DNA of 64,000 nucleotides, from NCBI GenBank assembly GCA_000733355.1, contig JNVV01000060.1, positions 69,637-133,636 of the forward strand. Direction: 5' to 3'. Below the pieces are notes generated by a model. That model worked only from the letters and a program-made list of their open reading frames with translations, was not told where the DNA came from and made no database searches. Below, piece by piece: positions 21,335-30,800 of this stretch (positions within the stretch are counted from its first letter, which is position 1; every line of letters begins with the position of its first letter). The DNA is from Falciphora oryzae. Lineage: Eukaryota; Ascomycota; Sordariomycetes; Magnaporthales; Magnaporthaceae. The translations under genes and the position numbers were made by a program.

Positions 21335-21798
21335 GGTAGTAACAGGGTTTAAAAAGCCCGCATACAACCTATTTCCTTTTCCCTTTGCACTTTTCATCCT
21401 TTCCTTTGTACTATTAGGACCAACAGTAGGCTCGTTAGCCCCCCGTACCTCCGGCCGGGCCCAGGGGGGGTCCCGAGGACCCCCGCCCAAACCCGGCCTA
21501 ACCCCCTTTTCCGGCACACCCGCCGGCCGACAGCACCACTACCAACAGCAGCGCCTACAGTGCCCAGGCGTTCACTCGCCCCTTTGCCGATTGCCCGCTC
21601 ACTAACAAGGAGCGCCGGAATGCGGCCCGAACTCCGTGTGCTTTGGGCTTGCCCCATGGTTTGATTTGTTAGCCGCCTCGATAGCAACATATAGCCTAGT
21701 GTCAAGCTTAGGTAGCGCTAGCACGTCGTATGCCCCCTGGGAGGCAGGGACTGGTAGATCCCGACTATAACGACGTTAAATATACTCTCTCTCTCTCT
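21335..21798 (+). mobile_element. LINE copy 2, right part: 3' UTR and CT-repeat tail
   Basis: Continues the LINE exactly where copy 2 left off at 12448 (GGTAGTAACAGGG). It holds the GC-rich 3' UTR (GGCTCGTTAGCCCCCC, GGCCGGGCCCAGG) and ends CGACGTTAAATATACTCTCTCTCTC at 21774-21798. The same end closes copies 3, 4 and 5. Confidence 0.9.
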
Positions 21799-21917
21799 AG
21801 GTAACCTAGACAGGTGGGTTTTAAATCGCAGCATTTTCTGTCGCACTGAGAACAGAATCTAGCAGATCGCAACGGAGCAACGTAACTACTGTTTGCCAAC
21901 CATTATTACTAGTGCTA

Positions 21918-22656
21918 ACGTGGTTCATCACCGAGTGGGTCACATCACCGAGTGGGACACTTCAAAATCCCATATTAAACGCCGTTTTCGATACCCTTGT
22001 TAAATCGACTAATTTAGCGTTAAATTCTATAAAAATTTAATACGTCATATTTAACTATATAACCGATTTTATATATTTTTCCCTGATTTTTACTAGCTTT
22101 AGCTATTACGTAATAATCAGTTGAAATTTCTCCATATTAAATTTAGTATGAGGAAACTTTAACGGACTGGCCCACTATAAATAACGCTAGTAAAAATCAG
22201 GGAAAAATATATAAAATCGGTTATATAGTTAAATATGACGTATTAAATTTTTATAGAATTTAACGCTAAATTAGTCGATTTAACAAGGGTATCGAAAACG
22301 GCGTTTAATATGGGATTTTGAAGTGTCCCACTCGGTGATGTGACCCACTCGGTGATGAACCACNNNNNNNNNNNNNNNNNNNNNTAGCGTTATTTATAGT
22401 GGGCCAGTCCGTTAAAGTTTCCTCATACTAAATTTAATATGGAGAAATTTCAATTGATTATTACGTAATAGCTAAAGCTAGTAAAAATCAGGGAAAAATA
22501 TATAAAATCGGTTATATAGTTAAATATGACGTATTAAATTTTTATAGAATTTAACGCTAAATTAGTCGATTTAACAAGGGTATCGAAAACGGCGTTTAAT
22601 ATGGGATTTTGAAGTGTCCCACTCGGTGATGTGACCCACTCGGTGATGAACCACGT
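21918..22656. mobile_element. Fold-back MITE (TA target) containing an assembly gap
   Basis: Begins ACGTGGTTCATCACCGAGT after a TA (21916-21917) and ends with the inverse before TA (22657-22658). The arms are about 200 bp inverted repeats; each starts with two tandem copies of ATCACCGAGTGGG. No protein is encoded. A full left arm, centre and right arm occupy 21918-22363; after 21 Ns a second centre and right arm follow, with the centre in the opposite orientation. Either two copies lie side by side or the assembler duplicated the palindrome. TA duplication and terminal tandem motifs suggest a Tc1/mariner or pogo-type origin. Confidence 0.8.
22364..22384. other. Assembly gap (21 N)
   Basis: Twenty-one undetermined bases within the fold-back element; sequence on the two sides repeats, so gap size and copy number are unreliable here. 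Confidence 1.
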
Positions 22657-22847
22657 TATCTAAATTTACTTTAGCAACACCAAGTTGTACTCCTCCAGCA
22701 GCGGAAGGATCCGGCCGCGGATGCGGGCCTAGTCTACCACGGATCGAGCCTTTCGGGCGGCTCCCGGTCGATGATGCCTACGAGAGAAGTCCCCCGGTGC
22801 CGGTCATGGCCGAGGCACCGACCCCTGGACTCACTTATCTGGCCCAG

Positions 22848-23081
22848 TGTTGGTAGGAGTGTTACTCCTGTCGGGCACGGAGATCTCCAACGGTGACGCA
22901 CACTGATCAGTGATCAAAGGTCTTGTATGCATGCGTGTCGAGTAGGTAGGATCTATCTGTACTGGAGGGGGCCAGAGGCCCCCTTTTATAGGGAGGCTTG
23001 TGGGGGCCCCACAGCCCCTGAAAGGGGCTGTGGCACGTCCTTTGCCGAGGTCCAAATGCGTGCGCTGCCATTGATCCAACA
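22848..23081 (-). mobile_element. Copia solo LTR (234 bp) with CCCAG duplication
   Basis: TGTTGGTAGGAG...TTGATCCAACA, with perfect TGTTGG/CCAACA ends, flanked on both sides by CCCAG (22843-22847 and 23082-23086). It is related to the Copia 5' LTR at 7063-7298 and, by comparison, lies in the same (minus) orientation. No internal region is attached, so it is the product of LTR-LTR recombination. The surrounding 22659-22842 and 23087-23604 hold no gene I can support. Confidence 0.9.
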
Positions 23082-23604
23082 CCCAGCGCGGTAGCCTCGA
23101 TATTCTAAAGAGATCCATCCGTCCTCGACGTGCCGCTTGTAGGTGACATAGCTAGTATAGGCGCCACCCCCTACCACCACGAGCCTAGGAAGGGCCGGCT
23201 TGGGCCGCGGCTACGCCCGACCCTTGCAACAAGGACTTGAAAGGCCAGCACTATAAGGCCTCTTTCGACCAAACTATTATTCCGCACGCTGTGCCAGACG
23301 CGCCGCCTGCACGTGGCCGACAATGTCATCAAGGCGTCAGGACCTCCGCGCAACAGGAGTTTGGTTGATTTCGGCGTTAATGTTGATCGTGTACTTGTAC
23401 TTGATTTCCCACGGGAGTGTATATCTCTTGTCGTCCTAGATTTCCCGAAAGGTACCATGTGGGCAGCGAGAGTGCCCCTCTTGTCCCTCGACGATGCCAC
23501 GAGTGCCGGCCAAAGTTGTTGGACATCAGTGCAACTGGCTGCGCATCAGCATCTGGACTGTTCATAACGTGCGCACCTTGTTGGGGCAATTACCATCAAC
23601 CTGT

Positions 23605-25182
23605 CTAGAGGAAAGCCTCATGGCCATCCTTCTCTCGGAACTGCGTGAACTCGAACGACTTCCACTCAACCTGGATGCCATCTTTTCCGCCCACAGCTTC
23701 AAAGGCCTGGCTGACCCTCTCGTGCGGCCTCCAGTCCTCGACCTGCCACGTCAAGAGCCCCTTTTCCCCATCGGCTCCCGGGACGTACTTGACCCGCCAC
23801 TTGAAGTGGGGGTTTTCTCCGTCATATGGCACCTCCGCCTCGCCGTCTGCACCCTGGTACTCGAGAAGTCTCTCCTCGGACGGCTGCCAGCTCAAACGCG
23901 CAAACAGCTCGGCCTCCTCGAGCGCCGGCATCCCCTGCAGTGCCGCCGCAAAGGCCAGGAGAAGAGGCTCGACCTTGTCGCGCTTGGGCACGGTGCGGAA
24001 CTGATCCCACGCGCGCTCCTCCTCGACGCAGCCCTCGACCTCGGGCCACGACTCGTCCATCTCCTCGTCCTCGGCGCTCGCGACCGCCGGGGGGTAGTGC
24101 TCCTCTCCGACGGCGAACCCGCCCTCCGCGCCGAACGGGTCCTCCCCGCGCGGGCCGGCAAAGTACCACGTCCCGTCGGGGCTCCAGGGGTGGAACTCGA
24201 CCCTGAGCCGGCGCATGCGGGGCCACGCCACGGGCGGGCGGAACAGGTCGGGGGTTAGGACGGCGCGCGCGTCCAGCTCCTCGAGCCGCGCGGCCAGGGT
24301 GCGCAGGGCGGCGGAGACGGGGTCCTCCTCGCTGCCGCCCGTCAGGTCGGGCATCCGGCGGGTCTGGTCGTCGCACGACCAGGCGTCGGGCTGCCAGCAC
24401 CACAGGCGCATGCTGACGACGCCCTCGGGCAGCCGGGCGTGCAGGTCGTCGACGGCGGCGCGGAGCTCGCGGCGGGCGTCGCGCCAGGGCCCGGCCCAGG
24501 GACGCGCGTAGTGGCGCAGCTCGCGCTGGGCCCAGCGGACGGGCAGGCGCTCCCACAGCAGCCAGGGCAGCTCGACCCTGCGCAGGTTGGGGAGGCGGGT
24601 GGCGAGCTGCAGGGGCACGCGGGGCGAGACGGGCCGGGCGTCTATCAGGCTGTAGTCGGGCCGCTGGTAGTCCTCGGCGGGGAAGAGGCGGAGGCTGGTC
24701 ACGCGGGGCAGCTCCGGCAGCGAGTCCTCCGAGCCGTCGGAGAGGGTGAGGAGACGGTGGTGGAAATGGCGGTGCAGGCACGACTTGTAGCGGTCGAACG
24801 ACTGCCCGCCGACGCGGATGGTGGCGGCGAGGCCCGTGGCGCGGATGTAGTCGTCTCCCTGGCCGGGCGCGCTCGTGCTGAGCTGCTCGAAGTCGTGTAT
24901 GGCGGCGAACAAGGCGCGGATCTGGGCCGAGAAGTGCGCGTTGATGGGGGCGAACTCCTCGGGAGTTTCGCGGCAGGGTAGGGGTGCTTCCTCAGAATGC
25001 AGCTGCAGCGGCATCTCGAGGTCAAAGAAGAAACTGTCGGTTCCCCTGTATGGCAGTTCCTCCCTGACCATCCGGGCATTGTACTCTTGGATCCCTGTGA
25101 GCATGTGTTGGAGGATTTCCTCCTTGGTACTGGGGGAGGAGGCCATGTTGTCTGGTGTTCTTGGATTACAGGTAGGTTCCAT
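23605..25182 (-). CDS. Hypothetical protein, 525 aa (F-box/LRR-like fungal family)
   Basis: A single uninterrupted GC-rich frame. I do not recognise a catalytic domain. The layout (a short N-terminal helical segment MASSPSTKEEILQHMLTGIQ, then many Leu/Arg-rich segments such as PNLRRVELPWLLWERLPV and AWPRMRRLRVEFHPW, an acidic linker ASAEDEEMDESWPEVEG, and a Trp-rich C-terminus) is common in large families of fungal proteins annotated as F-box-like or hypothetical, in which an N-terminal box is followed by degenerate leucine-rich repeats. No signal peptide or membrane segment. The first ATG (25182) is used; a second in-frame ATG 12 codons on (MASSPSTKEE) has an equally good context. It ends 202 nt before the LysM gene stop region, both on the minus strand. 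Codon usage is normal for the host, unlike the transposons to its left. Confidence 0.75.
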   Translation of the reverse strand: MEPTCNPRTPDNMASSPSTKEEILQHMLTGIQEYNARMVREELPYRGTDSFFFDLEMPLQLHSEEAPLPCRETPEEFAPINAHFSAQIRALFAAIHDFEQLSTSAPGQGDDYIRATGLAATIRVGGQSFDRYKSCLHRHFHHRLLTLSDGSEDSLPELPRVTSLRLFPAEDYQRPDYSLIDARPVSPRVPLQLATRLPNLRRVELPWLLWERLPVRWAQRELRHYARPWAGPWRDARRELRAAVDDLHARLPEGVVSMRLWCWQPDAWSCDDQTRRMPDLTGGSEEDPVSAALRTLAARLEELDARAVLTPDLFRPPVAWPRMRRLRVEFHPWSPDGTWYFAGPRGEDPFGAEGGFAVGEEHYPPAVASAEDEEMDESWPEVEGCVEEERAWDQFRTVPKRDKVEPLLLAFAAALQGMPALEEAELFARLSWQPSEERLLEYQGADGEAEVPYDGENPHFKWRVKYVPGADGEKGLLTWQVEDWRPHERVSQAFEAVGGKDGIQVEWKSFEFTQFREKDGHEAFL

Positions 25183-25383
25183 GCGAAGTGCGAGGGAAGG
25201 GAAGGAGGGAGGAATGAAATCAATTTAGCCGTGAGGAATTGAGACAAGTGCCAACCAAGGCAGGCACGTCATTCTGTGCTACACTCCATCAAATCCCATT
25301 GAGCTCTCCCTCGCCCCACGCAACCTCGTCCCACCACATCTACGTGGTATTAAGCACAAGTACTATGTACCATCAATAATTCT

Positions 25384-27452
25384 TCAAACAGCAACGCAAT
25401 AGTAGTAGTCCTTCCACATCCGCGTCCCGCAGTTAGCGCCGTCAGCACCCAGTACTGGGTTCAGCTCGGCAAGCCGCGCCGCGCTGATGCCGTTGCGATC
25501 GGCGAGCAGCGCGCAGTACTCGCCCGCGCCGCAGCGGTCCCATTTGCTGCAATTGTCCGGCTGGCCAGCCTGCAGGTATTCCGCAGGGGGCTTGGTCGGA
25601 CCCGCAGGCGGGCTGCTGGTGGTTGTGGTGGTCGTCACCGGGGGGCGTCGTGCCAGAACCACCAGAGACACCGACGCAGTACGCGTTACCCAGCCAGTAG
25701 TTGGTCCGACAATCGCTGCTCACGGCCGGGTTCCAGGCGAGGGACTGCTCGAGCGAGATGCCCGCGTCTCTCGCCATGTCGGTGCAACTAACCCCGTCGG
25801 TAACTACAGCCCACTTGTTGCAGTTGGCGGGCGACCCGGACATAGTAGGCCCTGGCGGCCCTGTCGTCGTGCCCGTCCCGCCCGGGGTCGTTGTCGGCGT
25901 TGTGCCGCCTCCCGTGTCCGGCTCGTCCGGCTTCTGCAGATACCAAGATCCACAGTAGCGAACGCCCTTCTGGAACACGCACGCCGGCAGCGACGGATCG
26001 CCGAGCGCCGGGTTCCACGAGGCAAAGGACTCGGCGTCCACGTTATAGACGGATATCGCGAGCAAGCAGTTGCTGGCATACGGCGACCCCGCGACGTCGA
26101 ACTGGTAGTCGTCGCCGGCAAAGTAGTGCACGCAGTCGTCACGCGTGTCCTTGGCTATCGGGAGCGGCGTGTGCAGCCTCGAGTACGGCGTTGCCGTTGC
26201 GTCCGGGCGGCTGATGAACGGCCTCCCGGTGAAGGTGGCGCTCGGGTCCAGGGTGATGGGCATGTAGTCTGACCGGCCAGAGTACGTGTTGATGTCGCCC
26301 ACGGCCTGCACGCAGTAGCTCTCGGCTGCAAACAGGTTGGTGCAGTTCTTGTTGACCCCCGTGTTGAGGAAGAGGAAGTCTTCGAGCGGGATGCCGAACT
26401 TGACCGTAATGAGATTGCAGTAGTCGCCCGGAACGACGGCGTACCACTTGCCGCACGGCTTGTTGGAGCCCTCGGCCACATCGGTTGGGGTCGGGGCTGG
26501 CACCGTGGGCGTCAGGGGTGGACGGCCCCCGCCGTCGGTGGGCGCCACGAACTTGCGGCCCGGGGCATCGATGCATACCTCGGACCCGTTCATCTTGTTC
26601 AGGTTGGCGCATGCGTAGTTAATCGCCGGGTTCCATGCGTGCAGCTGCGCCTCGGTGATTTTGGCTGCCGCGGCGATGGCGCCGCACGTCGTGTTTGTGC
26701 CCACGGTGACGGTGGCGCACTTGTTTGTGATGCAGAGCTCGCTGCCTTCGGCTGGGAAGTTGGCACACAAGGCACCGAGCTGGTTGTCGGCCAGGAGCCA
26801 TGCTGTGCCAACGCCCTGGCTCCTCGAGATGGAGTAGCAGTCATCGCCGGCCTTCACGGTGTAGGCAGAACCCGTGCATGTGCTAGCCGGAGGTGCCGGC
26901 GTGGCTGTGAAGTAGTCAAGCGTGGTTGTTGCAATCGGCCGCCCCGTGATGCCGCAGCTGGAAGTCTTGCTCTGGTACAGAGACTCGCTGGCCACAATGG
27001 GCCCGTCAAAGTACGGAGATCCCGCTCGCAGCCGTAGTCTTTCGACAATGCAGGCATCGCAGTCATCCGGCTTCACGTCGCCGTCTGTGACGTTGCTGAT
27101 GTAGTTGAACGGACTGACGCCAGGGTCCGAGAAGGCCGCAGCAAGAGCCGCGACCGGACCACAGAAGCGGCCTGAATCGTCCTTCAGGCATGCTGTCTGG
27201 AATGAGTACTGGAGAGAGCCAGGGGCGAAGGCAGCCGCGGCTTCCAACCCCAAGTCTCCCCCAAATAGTCTGGTTACCACGGCTGGACTTCACAGAGGAC
27301 ATCCATGTTCCCAGGCTCGACGAGCAATCCGCAGTGCAAATACGGGAGAGCGACGCCGGGGGGTAGAAGAAGTCTGGTCGGAGGTTCTTGACCAGCGGGT
27401 CACAGGCCGTGACATCGATCAGTAGGGCCGCCGAACTCAGCAATATTCCCAC
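25384..27452 (-). pseudogene. LysM-domain protein gene with two homopolymer frameshifts (six LysM-like repeats)
   Basis: Secreted chitin-binding protein of the fungal LysM family. Start at 27452 gives an N-terminal hydrophobic segment (MGILLSSAALLIDVTACDPL) and the conserved CTADCSSSLGTWMSSV block. The frame then shifts near 27260 at a run of five G (minus strand) where four would keep the frame; the main frame runs 27280-25442. Six LysM-like repeats follow, recognisable as YTVKAGDDCYSIS, VTVGTNTTCGAIA, YAVVPGDYCNLIT, HYFAGDDYQFDVA (aberrant), WAVVTDGVSCTDMA and DRCGAGEYCALLA, each ending in a Cys-Val or Cys-Ile block with Trp-Asn-Pro in several. A second shift lies at a run of six C (25640-25645, G on the plus strand); the frame ending at 25384 completes the last LysM. 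Both shifts are one-base homopolymer gains: either sequencing error or gene decay. Divergent from the chitinase at 27840. Confidence 0.8.
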
Positions 27453-27839
27453 TAGTGGAAGTTAATGTCGCAGTTCATGTAATTGATTTGGAGTTTGGAG
27501 GTGTAAACGGGCGTCGAAATTTTTGTTGAGCGCCCGCTCCTGCTGTATGACAGACAGCCATATGCGGCTGATTCAGCGTCGGGCCGAATGAGGTGTTGGA
27601 TGCTTCCTGCAAAACAACCCAATTTTTGTTTTTATAATAAAGGAGACATAAATTGCAAAAAAAAGGGGGCGCCTCTCCTGGCAGCCTTGCCTGGTCGCAA
27701 GCCCAAGCGGTATCGGGACCGAGTGATCCTCCGGGTAATGGTCGTGATACGTACTATAGTATAAGATGCGGTAGCTGCTAGCTTGCGGTGTAAGCCAGGG
27801 CCAGACTTGCTGTAGAGGCACGAGCAAACAGCCGTGAAC
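27453..27839. promoter_or_regulatory. Shared intergenic region between LysM and chitinase genes
   Basis: 387 bp separate the divergent start codons. AT-rich stretches at 27620-27640 (TTTTTATAATAAAGG) and 27758-27772 (ACTATAGTATAAG) could serve as TATA-like elements. Co-regulation from a bidirectional promoter is inferred from the arrangement and from the known pairing of subgroup C chitinases with LysM proteins; no regulator site can be proven. Confidence 0.5.
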
Positions 27840-30800
27840 ATGCAGCACCTTCTTGCCTTTGTCCTTTTCCTTGCCTTCCTGTCGTGGAACAGGCCGGCTA
27901 GGGCCCTGCCCAGTACAGGGCGGGCTTTTGCTGGGGATGGCAAGACCTTGCCATCCATGCCAGCAACATGTCGGGCTCCAATATCGTCAGTTTTCCGACG
28001 GCAACTGGCCCTTCCCGCCGAGACCCAGCTGACTGACCAGGGCGTTCCCCTTTATCCCCTTTGACTACTCGGCCAAGGTCCGGCGAGAGTATCAGCTTCC
28101 GCTCTGTGATGTCCAAGGGAGCCCCGTCCCAGCCGGGTCAAGCCTCGCCCTCGAAGCCGTCAGCATCCCATCTCTCGTGGGCAGAGCTGTGGCGGACGAC
28201 TATACGTGCGCACCCGACCGCCCCTGTGCCAACAAGGCGTGCTGTCCCAAGGCCACACTGTCGTGCAACTATGGAGAGGAGGCATGCGGCACCTCGGGCG
28301 TCTCGCCCAACGAGGTGTGTTGGTCTAATTGCGATGCCAAATCCGAGTGCGGCAAGGACGCAAAGACCCCCGGGCTCGAATGTCCTCTAAACGTCTGGTA
28401 AGCAGCGCTACACATAAACCAACCAACAAACAATTACTAGCAGATAAATCTGCTAATTAATTATTAAATAGTTGCGGTAAATGGGGTTTTTGTGGCATGA
28501 CAAATGACTATTGCGACGTCGAGGACCACGGCACCACCGGCGGATGTCAGTCCAACTGCGACCAGCCCGGTCCCAAGAACAAAGCTGGTGGCCAGACTCG
28601 CGTCATCGGGTACTACGAGGCGTGGAAGTTTGACAGCGAGTGTCAGGGAATGGTAAGTTTCGAGTCCCGGGTCCCGCCATCACCAGAAGTGACGGCTAAA
28701 ACTGCATCTCTAATGATAGGGGCTCCGGGACATCCCCGTTAACTCTCTCACCCACCTCTACTTCTCTTTTTCCTCAATCACCCCTGGTGACTACAGCATC
28801 GTGGGTATGGAGGGCCTGCCAGACTGGCTGTTCAGCAACTTCACCGCCCTGAAAAAGGACAATCCGGCGCTGAAAACGGTCATTGCCATTGGAGGATGGA
28901 CGTTCAACGACCCTGGTAGGGAGCAGCCGAGATCCCCTCCCTGCCAGTCCCAGGCCTCGTCTCAGATGCCCTAACCCAGCTCAGGTCCCACACAAAAGGT
29001 GTTCAGCACCATGGTCAGCACGCGAGAGACCCGCAAGCTCTTCATCGACAATCTCATGAGCTTTCTGCGAGAATATGCCTTTGACGGTGTTGATTTTGAC
29101 TGGGTGAGTACACGTGCACGTTTGCCCAATTATCCAGGACATCAGAATTTATCACGTCTCCTTATACCCTCCTCCTTTCGGAAATCTTCCCTCCTTTTCA
29201 ATGTTGTTATCTGTTTGCTATATCGTATCTCTTTTCCGATGTCCTAGCTCCTTCCCAATAATCTGTCTCCTTTCCATACATAACCTGGAGCAGCCGGCTG
29301 ACAGCCTAGGTTCCGGTACTAGGAGTACCCAGGCGCCGACGACAGAGGCGGCGTGGCCGCGGACGGTGCCAATTTTGTCCAGTTTCTGAAGGAGCTGGAC
29401 GACGAGAACAAGAAGCAGCCAATCAAGTACATTGTCAGCTTCACAGCCCCAACAAGCTACTGGTACTTGCGACATTTCGACCTCAAGGCCGTTGACTATA
29501 TCGACTTCATGAATGTAATGTCTTACGAGTGAGTTGGAATCTCCTTCCACCGTTACATGCTAGCAGGGGAGCAACACTGACAGTTAAAACAGCTTGCATG
29601 GAGTCTGGGACCGAGATAATCCCATTGGATCGCATATATACGGGCATACGAACCTTACAGAGATGAAGCAGGCTTTCGACCTGTTCTGGCGCAACGACGT
29701 GCCCGCGAACAAGCTCAACATGGGACTAGGCTTCTACGGCCGGGCCTTTCAGCTAGAAGACCCGGCATGCACCAAGCCGGGGTGTAACTTCAAGGGCGGT
29801 GCCACAAAGGGCGGCTGTAGCGGCGAGTCCGGAATCCTCAGCTACCGCGAGATCATGGCCATCATCGACAACAAAAAGGTCAAGCCTGTCCACGATAAAA
29901 CGGCCGGCGTCAAGTACATCACATGGAACACCGATCAGTGGGTATCGTTCGACGACGCGGACACCTTTGCGCAGAAAAAGGACCTGGCCAAAGACCTGGG
30001 GCTCGGCGGCTACCTGATTTGGGCCATTGGCCAGGACGACGACAGCCTCTCTGCCCTGCAGGCCGTCATTGCGCCCAAGAAGCTGGGCGACTTGGGTGCT
30101 GCAGGCGGGGGAGACGACTGGCAGAGCTCCAATAAGCACTGCTACGTGTCATCGTGCGGCGGCAACTGCGACGCCGGGGACGTCAAGATCACCGATATGA
30201 AGTGTGACGGCGGGAGCAAGCGCAGCAAGCTTTGCTGCCCTCTTTCGGGGGCACCGGATCCGAAAGAATGTCTCTGGCGGGGCAGCGAGCCGCTTTGCAA
30301 CGGGCATTGCCAAGACGATGAAGTGATGATGATGATGAATCGCTGGGGAGACGACAACTATTGCGACGACGGCAATAAGGCTTATTGCTGCAAAAGTCCG
30401 CTAGCCGAAGAGAACAGCTGCTACTGGGCGGGGGTGGCCGCCTCTTGTAACGGCGACGACCTGCCCCTGACCTTCTCGGGCACCGTGCTCTCCATCCTCG
30501 ACGACGTGGCCAAGGTCATCCTGCGTGTTCTTGGCCGGGCGTATCCGCTAACCGCCTTGGTGGGCGAGGCGCTTTTGCTGGTGCTCGACGAACTGGACCT
30601 CGACACGGACAAGCGCTACTGCTGCCCCAAGGGAGACGTCGACAAGTGGAAGAACTGCGACTGGTTCGGCAAGCCGGGGAGCTGCTTCGACGGCCACTGC
30701 CCCGACATGACCTACGTCCAGCTGACCGACAGCTACTTTGGCGGCGGCGAGACGTGCGGGATCCAGCTGTCGCGGGTGCGCACCTTTTGCTGCGAGCCCA

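Noticed and set aside
23171..23567. Frames on both strands (109 minus, 84 plus) between the solo LTR and the first gene
   Set aside because: Neither contains a recognisable motif and they contradict each other; treated as noncoding.
23822..24781. Long antisense frames (319 codons minus, 254 plus) over the 23605-25182 gene
   Set aside because: Arg/Pro/Ala-rich shadow frames produced by high GC at codon third positions; no motif.
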